Source of the DNA: Ctenosaura bakeri
Taxonomy: Eukaryota; Chordata; Lepidosauria; Squamata; Iguanidae
Assembly: GCA_948474755.1 (NCBI GenBank)
Contig: CAOLHI010003108.1
Location: forward strand, 62,001 to 126,000
Reading direction: 5' to 3'
DNA: 64,000 nt
The notes under the pieces: generated by a model
Seen by the model: the letters and a program-made list of their open reading frames with translations, nothing else
Told to the model about the DNA's origin: nothing
Databases searched by the model: none
Made by a program: the position numbers and the translations under genes
Part shown: piece by piece, positions 9,788-20,491 of the stretch
Numbering within the stretch: position 1 is the first letter of the stretch
Layout: each line of letters starts with the position of its first letter

Positions 9788-9990
9788 GGAGCCCTTTCAC
9801 ATTGTGCAATTATAGTGCTATGATTCTGCTTTAAGCATCATGACAACTTCTTGTGAAATCCTGCAATTTGCAGTTTAGGGAGGGGTATCAAGAATTCTCA
9901 ACCAGTGCTTCACCAAATGACAAGCTCCAGGATTTCATAGGATGCAGACATGGCAGTTAAAGTGGAACAATACCACTGTAATTGTGAGCA
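9788..9990. mobile_element. Degenerate palindromic element
   Basis: Left arm AGCCCTTTCACATTGTGC..TTATAGTGCTATGATTC and right arm CTCCAGGATTTCATAGGATG..GTGGAACAATACCACTG are weak inverse copies. The layout matches the palindromic MITE group but the core differs (ATGACAAC), as in the element at 54539-55023. Probably an older subfamily. Confidence 0.5.
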
Positions 9991-10019
9991 GGTCATTATT
10001 CTGTGGGGGGGGGGAGTTT

Positions 10020-10425
10020 GTGGATTTTTTATATAGAAAACTTAATTTTTAGTACAGAAAAAAGTAGATGTTTTTTCATGCTGAAAACTGCATTCTCTGT
10101 ACAGAAAAAAATGCACTTTTCATGAAGAAAGCTGCATTTTCTGTACTGGAGACATTTCTGTAAAGAAAACAAGCTTCCTATGTAGAAACCAGCATTTTTC
10201 TGCACATAAATCTTGTTTCTGTGCAAAAAAACACTGCTGTCTGTATGAGAGAAAAAGAGAGAGAGAGAGAGAGATTGGAAAGATATGTGAATTTTTCATG
10301 AAGAGTAAGTCCCAAACTGCAAAGGTTCTTACCCATCTAAGATTGTCTTTGTTAGGCTTTCCCAAGACTTGAGAAACCTTGTTTTCCTTGAATATTTTCA
10401 AATATTCTTTCCATCCCTACTCCTG
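10020..10425 (-). repeat. Array of degenerate TTTTCTGTGCAGAAAA palindromes, copy 1
   Basis: From 10030 to 10240 the motif TTTTCTGTACAGAAAA and variants occur about every 20-30 bases (for example at 10082-10108 and 10134-10160), followed by a (GA)n run at about 10255-10275. On the minus strand the unit opens TAGGGATGGAAAGAA (10423-10409), the same opening as at 16535. Not a coding region; four further loci share this design. Confidence 0.55.
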
Positions 10426-10685
10426 GGAAACACAGCAGTAACAACGGTGGTTCAAAATTATGAACGTTGAGCATATTTGCATTTATCTACATTTTGCATT
10501 TTGAATTTTGTCTTTATGTTATCTACCCCCATGAGAGCTAAAGCTTGACTTGGAAATAAAATATTTCCCAGGATGTCCCATTTCACATCCATATTCTGTA
10601 TCTGCACAGAGAGAATAACACACAGAGATCCGCATGTGACTTTCTTCTGGCATAATTCTGGATTGAACAACCCCCTAAATCTCTA

Positions 10686-10838
10686 GGGTCATTTCCACAC
10701 AAGACTGCTATAGCACTATTATTCCACTTTCAACACCCTATGGAATCCTGGGGTTTGCAGAAACTGCAAACCCCAGGATTCCATAGGATATTGAAAGTAA
10801 AATAATAGTGCTATAACAGTCTGGTGTGGAAATGACCC
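10686..10838. mobile_element. Palindromic MITE, copy C (internally deleted)
   Basis: Begins GGGTCATTTCCACAC, ends GTGTGGAAATGACCC. The GC-rich centre found in copies B and I is missing: the arms meet at CTGGGGTTTGCAGAAACTGCAAACCCCAG in effect, leaving a 3-base loop. The flanks do not show a clear 3-bp duplication. Confidence 0.75.
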
Positions 10839-11456
10839 TGGTCTCTCTCGGAGAAGGAAACAAGCTAACCTGAAAAGTCAATTTTCAGGAAATTCCATTC
10901 CGGAAAAGCTCTAAGCGGCTTAACTAGGATGGAGAAACAGTATTTTGATCCCGTCTCAGATAGGCTGGAGCTGACGGGTCAAAATAGGAAGCCTTTAGCT
11001 TCACCGAAACCGCCCATGTCCTCCTGGTGTGTCTGTCGGCTCAGTTTGCTGACATCTTCTACCTTTATCTTTCAGCTGTCCTCAGCAGCAGGCGGCAGAT
11101 TCTAGCATGCCTTATTGAACTGGAACTTGGCAGCTTGTTGGAACCAATAAAGAAAATGCATGAAGGTTATGCCAAATTGATATAAATCACCGCCCCACAG
11201 GAAAAGGGCTATTACTTTGTCTTCGTCAAATTCTGACTGTAATTGAAACTTAAAAAGCTAGCTGCTTCTTCTGCCGAAAAAAAAATTACATCATCCTTTT
11301 TTGGTTCTCCTGTCTTGTCATCAGAAAAACTCTGCTGCTCCTTGTATTATCTTTCCAGCCGTCGTTGGCTAGATGGCTCTGGCACCAAGAACACTACAGA
11401 GCCCTCCTGCCTTTGTTGATTGCCCAGCAACAGGCATTCAGGCATACATACTCTCT
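10839..11456. other. Unassigned, probably single-copy DNA
   Basis: No repeat in the window matches this stretch. It keeps several CpGs and a mixed composition, with no ORF longer than chance. Candidate for conservation testing. Confidence 0.35.
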
Positions 11457-11458
11457 GG

Positions 11459-11762
11459 TCCATTGCTCCTTGTCCTGCTGCTCCAGAGACCAGGACAAGG
11501 AGCAATGGATTCAAGTTGCAGGAAAGGAGATTCCACCTGAACCTCAGGAAGAACTTCCTGACGGTCAGGGCTGTCCGGCAGTGGGATCTGCTGCCTCCAT
11601 GGAGTGTGGTGGAGTCTCCTTCCTTGGAGGTTTTTAAGCAGAGGCTTGATGGCCATCTGTCAGGAGTGCTTTGAGGGTGTTCCTGCATGGCAGGGAGTTG
11701 GACTGGATGGCCCGTGTGGTCTCTTCCAACTCCACATTTCTATGATTCTATGATTCTATAAC
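11459..11762 (+). mobile_element. CR1 LINE 3' end with a small inverted 5' junction
   Basis: CR1 end from the CAGAGACCAGGACAAGGAGC block to TCTATGATTCTATGATTCTA. The 5' junction contains a perfect 19-bp inverted repeat (11459-11477 and 11491-11509) with a 13-base spacer, made of CR1 sequence in both orientations. A second, minus-strand CR1 tip of about 45 bases follows at 11777-11822 (AGAATCATAGAAAGACGGAG). Confidence 0.8.
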
Positions 11763-12254
11763 CTGAAAGTCCCATTTCACAGAATCATAGAAAGACGGAG
11801 CTGGAAGGGCCACCTGGTCCAGACCATGGCTGGTGGAGATATCCGCTGCTGAAGGCCCCTGGGAAGAAAGCATCCGACCTGGGGTTTTTTTAAAAAAACC
11901 CAGATAGGGGTATGTTGTGTTCATTTGTTAAAATCTAAGAAAGGAGGAAAACACACACAAGACAGTGCTTTCACTCTGAAATTTCTCCCTCACCCTCTGA
12001 GGACTGGAGGAGAAGGTCCAGGCCCTCAGATCTGGCAGTCTTATGGGTTTTGCTGTTCGTGATCTCTTGAGCCCGTGTTAAGTGGCTCCCAGCAGAAAAG
12101 AGTGTGAAAAATCTCTGTCTTGAGTTCGTGTTATTTCTCCAAAACCTACTTGTATTTTCTATCAGTTCTTGTTCTATATCAGGTTGTAAGACTTTGTGTT
12201 TTCCTTCTCCAATTGAAATCTATACTTTTTAAACATTTTCCCCAAAAGGCACAC

Positions 12255-12712
12255 ATTTAGACCAAAGTACCTGGTGGCTTCCATGTCAGTGAGGCAGTGA
12301 ACCCATTCCAGCTTTTAATCTGGATTTTAAAGGAACTGTCCAAAGCCCTAAGCCTATCTAGGGGATAGCATTCAGCCCTTTAGATGTTGTTGTTGTCATC
12401 TTTATTTGTACCTCATTTTTTTCTCAGGTTGGGACTCAAAATGGCTTACAGATTTAAAAAGATATAGTTAAAAGCTCATAAAATAAAAACTTAAAATATA
12501 ATTAAGCAATCAAAAGGATTAAAACAGTGGTGAAATACATAATTAAATCTCAGTAATAAATCAAAGAGCACAATATCCAACAGATTTCTATTGCACGGTC
12601 ACATACATATCATATAACCATACATCGAATGCCTGTCTATATAGGCCCTTTCACCTCTGGACTAAAACCCAAAGTGGATTCAATGCCTCACTGGCATGGA
12701 AGTCACCCCTGT
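12255..12712. repeat. Foldback family F3, copy 1, arms split by L2
   Basis: Left arm 12269-12335 reads GGTGGCTTCCATGTCAGTG then GGCAGTGAACCC and TTTAATCTGGATTTTAAAGG. The inverse arm is at about 12660-12705: ACTAAAACCCAAAGTGGATTC, ATGCCTCACTGGCATGGAAG. Between them lies an L2 3' end on the minus strand. Other copies: 23200-23395, 60628-60815, 61495-61690. No coding content. Confidence 0.55.
12385..12640 (-). mobile_element. L2 LINE 3' tail between F3 arms
   Basis: Minus-strand L2 end: CATCTTTATTTGTACC then CAGGTTGGGACTCAAAATGG, the complement of the family's closing segment, followed by the AT-rich 3' UTR. It sits between the two F3 arms, so it inserted there or was captured with them. Confidence 0.5.
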
Positions 12713-12799
12713 AAGTTCCCATTGCTTAATGGGGATGTGAACTTCGGTGTCCAGTCCAACCACAACACCATGCTGGGTCACAAAATATCATCTTAATTT

Positions 12800-12992
12800 G
12801 TTGTCATTATTCTATGCCTTCAGGTCAACTCTGGCTTTTGGCAACCCTATTTTAGGGTTTTCTTGGCAAGATTTATTCCAAGGAGGCCCACCATTGCCTT
12901 CCTCTTAGGCTGAGAGAGTGTGGCTTGTCCAAAGCCACAGAGGGCACCTCCATGAGTAAGCAAGGGTTTCAGCCCTGGTCTCCTGGAGGTGT
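12800..12992 (-). mobile_element. Sauria-type SINE, minus strand
   Basis: Reads from the tail inward: TATGCCTTCAGGTCAACTC, GGGTTTTCTTGGCAAGATTT, CCATTGCCTTCCTCTTAGGC, CCAGGTCTCCTGG-like head. Same order as 20492-20762. The tail is the part shared with BovB LINEs, which are the presumed mobilising partner; the tRNA-like head is eroded. Confidence 0.65.
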
Positions 12993-13002
12993 GTATATGT
13001 TA

Positions 13003-13111
13003 CACAGTTTTAACTATATTTTCTTTTTAAACTATTGTAAGCCGCTTTGAGTCATTTTGAGGAGAAAAGCGGGGTATAAATAAAAATCATCATCATCATC
13101 ATCATCATCAT
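13003..13111 (+). repeat. L2-type tail ending in (ATC)n
   Basis: GTAAGCCGCTTTGAGTC then GAGAAAAGCGGGGTATAAAT is the classical closing segment of L2 LINEs and SINEs that use them. It ends in an ATC triplet run from about 13086 to 13111. No coding part is attached. Confidence 0.6.
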
Positions 13112-13139
13112 CTTACACTCAAAGCACTAAACTACACAT

Positions 13140-13680
13140 GTCCTCTTAACGCATTCATGCACCTGATTTTCCCCAATCCCCAATACTCTGGGCAATATAT
13201 AAAAATAAAAGCAAAGACAGCGGTGAAAACATTTTTACAGTTATTGAAACATGCAATGAAATAAACCCTTTCAAAAACAAATCTATTAAGAGAGAAAGGG
13301 GTTTTTGAAATCACCAAAAAAGCATACCATTAAAACACCATTAAAAGTCTTTGCAGTCAGTTTCTGAAAAGCCTGACAGAACAGAAAGGTTTTCCTCTTG
13401 CTAATGGAAGAGACCCATCCAAACCTCCCTAGGGAGAAACTTCCAAGGCCTAGGAGCAGCCACCATGAAGGCCTTCTCCTGTGTTCCCACCAAATGAATC
13501 TTGGAACTTTATTCCTCCGAAATGCCAGACAAGCTTTGCAAATGTGTGAACCCTCCAACCAAAGTGTGTATCTTCTTAGACAAGGCTCAGGAAATGCAAA
13601 TATGATCTTTTCTTCAAGACTGTTAAACCCAACATATTTCTTTTCTATCTTTATTGGCACCATGACTTGACTGAAGGAGG
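13140..13680 (-). mobile_element. L2 LINE 3' end, minus strand
   Basis: On the minus strand the C-terminal region is recognisable around 13500-13380 (GGAGAAGGCCTTCATGGTGG, i.e. the usual Glu-Lys-Ala-Phe-Met-Val segment with frame damage), then a 3' UTR of AT-rich sequence towards 13140. ORFs across it are interrupted and mixed in frame. Confidence 0.5.
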
Positions 13681-13799
13681 AGAGACCTACTGGGTCTACT
13701 CAACTTCTCTGATGCCCTCTGCTCGCTAGAGCCACGAAATTACTCATTTTTCAATCGAGTTACTTTTGCAGGAACAAATTTCAAATGTGCTTGTATTCA

Positions 13800-14003
13800 A
13801 GTCACGTGCCAACTAATACTGACCTTAGAATTTCATAGGGTTTCTTCAGTTAAGGAACACCCAGGGATAGTTTTGCGCATTCCTTCCTTGGAAATATAGC
13901 CTACAGCACTTGGCATTCATTGGAGGTCTCCCATTCAAGTACTAACCAAGGCTGACTCTACTTAGCATCTAAGATCAGATGTGATCTGGTGCCTTTAGGG
14001 TAA
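13800..14003 (-). mobile_element. 5S rRNA-derived SINE, minus strand
   Basis: The segment 13918-14000 carries the complement of a 5S rRNA head: CCCATTCAAGTACTAACCAAG and TAGCATCTAAGATCAGATG are the classic 5S internal-promoter end reversed. The body (GAAATATAGCCTACAGCA) and tail (ATTTCATAGGGTTTCTTC) match the plus-strand copies at 57505-57735 and 58935-59085. Near full length, diverged. Confidence 0.75.
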
Positions 14004-14109
14004 TTAAGCTAGCAAGCTTGAATACTTATTTTGCCTGCAATAGCAGTGGCTGTAATTCACTATTTTTCAATGGAACTGGAATTGAAAATTTGCCAGCTGC
14101 TCACTCCTG

Positions 14110-14274
14110 GGCCATTTCCACACTATACTCTTATAGCGTGATTATTCCACTTTCAACATCCTATGGAATCCTGGGGTTTGCAGTCTGGCCCCTCCCGAAA
14201 CTGCAAACCCCAGGATTCCATAGGATGTTGAAAGTGGAATAATTGCACTATAAGAGTGTAGTGCGGAAATGGCC
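14110..14274. mobile_element. Palindromic MITE, copy D
   Basis: GGCCATTTCCACAC at the left and GAAATGGCC at the right. The arms CTATGGAATCCTGGGGTTTG and its inverse are nearly identical. The left arm has lost the TTTCGGGAGGGG part present in copy B while the right arm keeps CCCCTCCCGAAA, giving an asymmetric loop. No matching 3-bp flank. Confidence 0.8.
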
Positions 14275-14954
14275 TCTAGATGCGTGTAGGCAGGAGTAGC
14301 AGAGGATGTGTCTAAATAGGTCCAGCTCAAGCAATCCCAGTCTCCTTCAAAGACCTCAAAGGTTCTCACCCATTCAATGAGGAGACTCACAAACCTTGAT
14401 CGGCATGCATGTCAAGCATTGGTTCCTACCCCATCCGTCCCAGCCACAGTGAAGCATTTTCCCTCCCCACGGTTTCCAAAAGGACAGAGTTAAGCAAATG
14501 CTTAAATCTCTGCTGTCGAAATTAATTGGATGTAAAAAAAGCATTTAGCGTGATTCACAGCCATGAGTGGTCCACTCATCTCTGCACCACTCATCTCCCC
14601 AGTGTTAGATCATGCTTTGGCATCTCATAAAGCACTCTGCTCCAGGGTATGATCCAATGCAAAAATCAGCAAGCGCCAAATCTTCTCGCACAGGGCTGAC
14701 TTTGATGCTCAGAATAACTCTTCAGCACTTAGGTAAGTGACAGTGGTGATAGCAATCCAAGGAGATGAAGCAATTGGCTATTCCCCTCCACCTCCCCAAT
14801 ATAATTACACTGGCGGCTAGCTCCCAGCTAAACAGGATCGAACCTTGCTGACCCAACTGGCTGTTAATACCAGCATCAAGGAGACACCAATTTTACTTTA
14901 ACTGTTCCATGCAAAATGTCTTTGAGCAAGCCCGAATATAGGCAGAATTACTGT
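14275..14954. other. Unassigned, probably single-copy DNA
   Basis: No match to other sequences in the window apart from a weak trace near 14330-14390 (AAAGGTTCTCACCCATTCAATG), which recalls the region flanking the palindrome array at 10330. No gene signal. Confidence 0.3.
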
Positions 14955-15258
14955 ATATTTGGCTGGACAAACAGGGTGCCACAGGGCTTTGGCATGGGCC
15001 TCGTGTTCTTTAGCATCATTATAAATGACATGGATGCAAGATTAGAGGCATGATAATCAAACCTGCCAATGACATCAAAGTAGCTAAAACATCAGAAGAA
15101 AGAGGCAAGATTTGACATGACTTTAACAGGTTGGAGAACTCTGCCTGAGCAAACTAGAGGAATTTAAACAGGAATAAGTGCAAGGCAAGACTCAGCTGTA
15201 TGGGATGGATAGTATTTAAGCTGAGAGCAATACCCGTGAAAAGGAACTAGGGATCTTA

Positions 15259-15450
15259 TGCCATTTCCATACTACACGGTTCTAGTGCTATTATTCCACT
15301 TTCAATATCCTGTTCTCAGGTTTGTAGTTTCCTAAGACCAACGAGGTCTCTGGCTAAGAATCCTAAATTTCCCTTCCTAGATTGGAAACCCCAGGATTCT
15401 ATAGGATGATGAAAGTGGAATAATAGCACTACAACAGTGCAAGGCAGAAA
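15259..15450. mobile_element. Palindromic MITE, copy E
   Basis: Left TGCCATTTCCATACTACACGG, TTATTCCACTTTCAATATCC; right CCCCAGGATTCTATAGGATG, GTGGAATAATAGCACTAC. Termini are mutated, so the target duplication cannot be read. Lies in the old CR1. Confidence 0.7.
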
Positions 15451-15559
15451 TCTCCTTGGTAGACAACCCACAAACCATAAGTCCAAAGTGTGTTGCAGCA
15501 GCAGCAGAAGACACAGCATTCTTAGGCTTCATCAATCAAAATATGCTAGAGGTATTTCT

Positions 15560-15765
15560 GGTATCATGTTTGGCAAGGTGAAAGGCAGTAGGAAAAGAGA
15601 AGGACTATGTTTCAGGTTGATAGATTCACTCAAGAAAGCCACAACCTTGAGTCTGGAAGACCTGGAGTCTGGAAGGTCTGGAACAGAGAGAGACTTGGAG
15701 ATCTTTCATTCATAGGGTCACCATGAGTCAAAGTCAACTTCATGGCAGTTAACAACAATTCAAGG
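15560..15765 (+). pseudogene. BovB-like (RTE) LINE C-terminal fragment
   Basis: Codons around 15600-15712 give a Leu-Glu-Asp-Leu-Glu then Glu-Arg-Asp-Leu-Glu-Ile-Phe-His-Ser stretch, the spacing seen at the very C-terminus of BovB reverse transcriptase. The 3' end CATAGGGTCACCATGAGTC, AACTTCATGGCAGTTAAC is the BovB/Sauria SINE tail. A short 3' fragment inserted in the old CR1. Confidence 0.5.
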
Positions 15766-16534
15766 TTCATTCAACAGATCAAAGGAAACAATGGTACCAC
15801 TCTATTCTGCTTGGTCAGAACTTACATCAAGTACTGTACCTAGTTCTGGGCACAAGAGTTTAAGATGTTACCAACAAACTGGAGTTGATCTAAACGTTGA
15901 CAACTAAGAACTGTAAAGGGTTTGGATTCCAAGCCTTATGAGGAATGATTGAGGGAGCTGGATACAGTCAACCTGGAGAAGACTATAAGGTGTTATGGTG
16001 TTCATCCTCAAATATGTGAAGGGCTGTCCCATGTAAGATGGAATAGGATCACAGAGCTGGAAGAGACCACAAGGGCCATTCACTAAGCTTGTTTTCTGTT
16101 ACTCCAGTGGTTAGGAGACAAATAAATAGATTCAAACCGAGGAAGAAGGATATCAACCAAACATTAGAAAGAAGTTTTTGATGAGAAGAGTTTTTAGGCA
16201 GTGTAATACACTACATAAGGAGGAAAACTCTCCTCCACTGTAGATTTTCAAACAGAGATTGGCTGGCCTTTGCTTTGGATTTCTGCAGATTTTAGCCACA
16301 AACCCCATTGTTCCTGTAGATTTCCCCAGAAAAAGGCATTATTATGACTTCTCTTTTTCTGTCAAGCAAGATGGCTTGGTCTCAAATGGGCAATTAAAAC
16401 CCTGAACTTGGTGAAGATGAAGAATGCTAGGACAAAGATGCCTGCATTTTGGAATTTATTGGGGAGTCGGCACAAAGAGGCCTCTATCAAAATTAAGATG
16501 TCATGTCTATAGGAGAGTATCATATATTCATATG

Positions 16535-17060
16535 TAGGGATGGAAAGAACATTTGGAAATATTTTATAAAAAATTGTTCAAAAACTTTTTTAAAAAAGTT
16601 TGGCACTGCTGAGAATCCCTGGTTAAAAAAAAAAAAAATCCTGGACTGATGAGAATCTTCATAATTCATGATTTATTCTTTGAAAAAAATGTTTTGTGCA
16701 GAAAACAGCATTTTCTGTATGGGAAAAAAAAACATTTTCTGTGAGGACAGTAATATTTATGCAGAAACACTGGCCATTTCTGCACTACACTGTTACTCCA
16801 CTTTCAACATCCTATGGAATCCTGGGGTCTGCAGTTCTGGGAGGGTCATTTAGAAGACCTCAGTAAACTGCAAATCCCAGAATTCCACAGGATGTTGAAA
16901 GTGGAATAGTAGCGTTATAGAAATAGCCACTATTTCTACACATAAAATGCTGTTTCCTTCCCAGGAAATGCTGCTTTCTGTGCAAAAGTGCCACATGTGA
17001 ATTTTGCACTGACTTAATGCCAAATTGAAATTAGGTTCTGAAAAACTATGTCTTGCCATT
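16535..17060 (+). repeat. Palindrome array family, copy 2, split by a MITE
   Basis: Opens TAGGGATGGAAAGAACATTTG and contains TGTGCAGAAAACAGCATTTTCTG in pieces near 16695-16720, ACATTTTCTGTGAGG, then after the MITE (16772-16928) AATGCTGTTTCC and TGCTGCTTTCTGTGCAAAAG. Same order as the complement of 10020-10425. Confidence 0.5.
16772..16928. mobile_element. Palindromic MITE, copy F
   Basis: Starts GGCCATTTCTGCACTACACTG and ends AAATAGCC, flanked by ACT at 16769-16771 and 16929-16931. The arms share TTCCACTTTCAACATCC..TGGAATCCTGGGG and the inverse. Shorter than most copies because of deletions at both arm ends. Confidence 0.8.
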
Positions 17061-17941
17061 GGAAGAAAATTGCTAAAATTACTTGTTGCTTTCTTCAACA
17101 AGAAAATTAGTGAGGAATCAAAACATTGTTCATCTATATAAAATCCAGAAAGCATAAGATCTGTATAAGATCAAGCCACGACACTAGAGCATTTCCCATG
17201 TACCAGTTCCTCTCCCAAGAAGACCAGGTAATTTGAAACTCCAAACGGGTATTTTGGAAGCTTCTTCAGTTTCTCCACAAGCTCTGTTTTCTTTTCAGCC
17301 ACTTTCCCTCAGGCAGTTTGAAAGCATTTCAGCCCAGAAGGAGAAAAATGGAGAGGAAAAGAAATTCACATGCATGTGCTCTCATGCACAAAGAAATCAT
17401 ACATTTTAGTTTGTACTGTTTCATGTGTTTGGCTTTTGGAAGGTCTGATTCATCTGCATTCAGATTTTATTTGAGGGGAACTGCTTTCCAATTTGGAAAA
17501 CTACTGCAGCTTTAGAAGGATTTTGCTCCTGCCCAGCCAGACCTCAAGAAGGTTACACCTCCCAAAGCATGCTCATGGCTTTGTAATTGTAGAAAGCTCT
17601 TGGGTGTAGCAATGAAAACCAGGAGCCAAGTGTTTAAGAATTCTGAGCAATTCCAATCTGTCCTTTATCTAACATTTGGGAAGCTATAAGCAGTTGTGCT
17701 CAGCTTGGTACAGGGATGCAAAAAAGTCTTGCAAGTGTTCTCATTCTGGGTGAGAAGGGGTATCTCAACTCACTGCAAAAGTTGAAAAGCCATTTTTTTT
17801 TTCTTTTACACAAAGTATTTGCAAAAACAACGCAGAAAACTCCAGTCGGCTCACATCTTGTTGGTGCTGTACACACACGTAATTTCTGTAGTGCACACAG
17901 CAGCACTTTTTTTGGCCATACTGTAGTGTCCTTAGTTAGTC
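17061..17941. other. Unassigned stretch
   Basis: No recognised repeat and no credible gene. The ORF opening at 17716 runs across the LTR boundary at 17942 and is therefore chance. Confidence 0.3.
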
Positions 17942-18828
17942 TGTTACCCGACTTCTGGGAGTCCCGTGGGGGACACCTTGATTCACTCCAAGTTATAAAG
18001 GTTGAGGAAATTAGCAGAGCACTGGCATTAGCAAAACGAGGGGCAGGGGAACCCAGCAGGATCTTTTACCCAACTTTACAGGTCAGGCCAAGCCAAAAAG
18101 TCAGACAAATGTGTTAAATAAATGAATTTTATTAAATGAATATATTATCATGCAACAACACACTCACACACACAAGGCCTATTGAAAAGGAAAAAAGGTG
18201 AAAATGTATAGGGGATATAGCAAAGGGAATGTAGAGGTGGTGATACTGCACCTATCCTGAAGTTCAGTCTAGGAAGCAGCGAGAAGAACGGAGCTCAGCA
18301 AAGAGACAGCTGACTCAACTAACAGAGTGCCAGTCTGCTAGCTTGGCAGGGAGTTCTCCAAAGAGACCCTCAAAAACTAGGACTATTTATAGGGCAGAAC
18401 GTACCTCGAGGTCAGGCTCTTCCCCGGGAGAACAATGGTCACAGCAAAGGAAGGAAAGCCAAACAATGGCAACTTGATCATTTGCATGATTGGTTTATGC
18501 TGGATTGCAAGTGTTTAGGGTTGTGGTTGCAAAGGGTTGCAGTGTAAGTTTGTATAGATGGACCTCAACCTGTAGGATTTTTCCAGAATCACAGTTGCCC
18601 AACCTGGGGAAAGCACGCTAATCCCCTCAAGTTGGCTATCCTTTGTCTAGATGTGTATTGCTTGAGGTCTTCTGGGGCTACGTGACTGGGGATTTTTCTG
18701 GTCTTGACCTGTTTTCAGTTGTTCGATCTCTTTGCCTACGTGCCCATCCAGGCAACCTCTCTGACATGGTTGGCATATCTGATATCAAATTTATAGTCCT
18801 CGGGATGAGGTATGCTGGTGGGGTAACA
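17942..18828 (-). mobile_element. Solo LTR, delta family, minus strand
   Basis: Limits TGTTACCC and GGGGTAACA; flanks AGTC and AGTT agree at 3 of 4. On the minus strand a TATA box (CCCTATAAATAGTCC, about 18395) precedes AATAAAATTC (about 18135) at promoter-to-polyadenylation distance, as expected for an LTR. No proviral interior adjoins. Weakly like the alpha family near the 5' end (TTTGATATCAGATAT). Confidence 0.7.
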
Positions 18829-19277
18829 AGTTCACTGTTGGATAAGCAGGGTTTCACAAGAGTAAGTGTCGCATATCCCATTGTGCATTCTTGGCTAGCA
18901 ACTAACCTCCAAGGTATCACTTTGATTCAATGGGTTTGCAGAAACAGCAAGTCCATTTGCAGGTATGCAATTGATCACACATGGTTGGTAGTGGATCACA
19001 GTTACCTCTTAACTACATGGCTGTAGACTTATACTACAGAAGCTTGATGTAGAGTCTCAACTAATCATTGAAAAATGTGCGCAAGCTCTTGTAAACTTGA
19101 CTAGCAGGGAGAAAACTTTGGAAATTCTTCAGTCTTGCCTGTGAGAAGAAAATACCCCAAAACTTTGCACCCCAGCAACAAACAAGCAAAGTAGAATGTG
19201 TCACCTTTTCAGGAGGAGAAGGGGATATCAACATGTGTTCAGCATGTTCTCTTACCTGCTGAGAAAAGCAGTGAGGA

Positions 19278-19322
<45 letters not shown>

Positions 19323-19894
19323 AAGACAAGCTGTTGATACCCAAAAGAGATTTTGGCAGGAGCTTGATACACCCCAAATAATTTGATGCAGGTGGTGGTG
19401 ATGGTGAAGAAAGGGTCAGTGGTACTTTGTGTGTGCACACACATGCATATTGTTAAATCCTGTCACCAGTCATGATTCTCCCACATGACACATCATTTGA
19501 CCCTTACTTAATGGGGAAAAGAAGTAACAGTACCTCATAAGGGTGTTGTTAGGGTGATTTGACTAGCACTGCATCTTAGTGATAGATCAGGTCAATGACG
19601 GGTCACACACTTTCCACACTGAAGGTGCCTGTGGCAGTCTGGAGATCTCTGGTTAAAAATCACCACTACAAGAAAGCAAGATGCATCAACCCAAGTCCAG
19701 AGCTTTGAGTCCTCCATTCTTAAAAGTCTAGGTTTGGATCCCTCTGTATTCAACTACATTTGTGGTGCTGAATTAGGACTGCCACATCTGTTTTCTGGAA
19801 GGCTCCTCACTCTTAAAAAACTACATGGTAGGCAGGTACAAGCTGACCTGCTCCATGTTGGGAATAGTTCTACCTTTTGAGTCCTTTAGTTATA
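18829..19894. other. Unassigned stretch with a TA microsatellite
   Basis: Apart from the TA run at 19280-19319 nothing is recognised. The ORFs over the TA run on both strands encode alternating Tyr-Ile and are artefacts of the repeat. Confidence 0.3.
19280..19319. repeat. (TA)n microsatellite
   Basis: About 20 uninterrupted TA units. Likely length-polymorphic; able to extrude as a cruciform. Confidence 0.95.
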
Positions 19895-19968
19895 TATTCT
19901 TGCATGGCTGGGGGTAGGACTAGATGGCCCTTGTGGTCCCATCCACTTCTACAAGTCTGTGAATTGGT
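19895..19968 (+). mobile_element. CR1 LINE 3' tip
   Basis: TTGCATGGCTGGGGGTAGG then ACTAGATGGCCCTTGTGG and TCCCATCCACTTCTAC match the last 70 bases of CR1 before its octamer tail. Strongly 5' truncated. Confidence 0.65.
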
Positions 19969-20111
19969 CCTACTGGAAATTGGGGAGAATTTTTATTTCA
20001 ATTGCTTTTTAAAATAAAAATTCAAATGTGGGAACAAGCGGAACAGCAAGTTTCTCCTTCTCTGTTTTGTCCATTCATTATTAATCATTTCAAAGGGGGT
20101 ACCATATTATT

Positions 20112-20318
20112 CAGAAAGTCAGTGTTGTGTAGTGGTTTGAGCATTGGACTACAACCCTGGAGACCAAGGTTTGATTCCCCACTCAGCCATGGAAACGCAC
20201 AGGGTGACCTTGGGTGTGTCACACACTCTCAGCTCCAGAACACCCCATGATAGGTTCACCTTAGGGTTGCCATAAGTCAGAAATGACTTGAAGTCACCAA
20301 CAACCACAAACCGTTTCA
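20112..20318 (+). mobile_element. Sauria-type tRNA-derived SINE
   Basis: Head has a Pol III A-box-like TAGTGGTTTGAGCATTGG and a B-box-like GGTTTGATTCCCC about 40 bases on, as in a tRNA. The body reads GGGTGACCTTGGGTGTGTCAC and the tail AGGGTTGCCATAAGTC AGAAATGACTTGAAG (shared with BovB). Nearly full length; ends in CAACAACCAC. Confidence 0.8.
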
Positions 20319-20491
20319 TTCTGAAGATTCCTTTGGTGTATACTTGAGGAAGAATGATAACACATGAACAGTTCCCCAAGTGATGGAGGCGCTGGTAATG
20401 CCAGCAAATGATCTCTTCCCTACAAAGCTCAAAATGTCATAGACCCATGACAAAGTACACAATCCCTCAGCTGTTCAGGCATCCATTTGGG

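Larger units (their letters stand above)
14955..16275 (+). mobile_element. Old CR1 LINE, split by a MITE and a BovB piece
   Basis: Plus-strand CR1 from the reverse transcriptase GVPQG region (ACAGGGTGCCACAGGGC, 14970) through the palm (AATGACATGGATGCAAG) and on to the ORF end near 16275. MITE copy E interrupts at about 15259-15450 and a BovB-like piece at about 15560-15765; the CR1 text resumes correctly after each (GGTACCACTCTATTCTGC at 15793). Many indels and stops; older than the copies at 31102 and 47033. A short minus-strand CR1 tip lies within at about 16046-16085. Confidence 0.7.

Noticed and set aside
19061..19444. ORFs across the TA run
   Set aside because: Alternating Tyr-Ile codons on both strands produced by the microsatellite.
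20112..20190. tRNA gene, from A- and B-box-like sequence
   Set aside because: It is the head of a tRNA-derived SINE: no cloverleaf end and a SINE body and tail follow.
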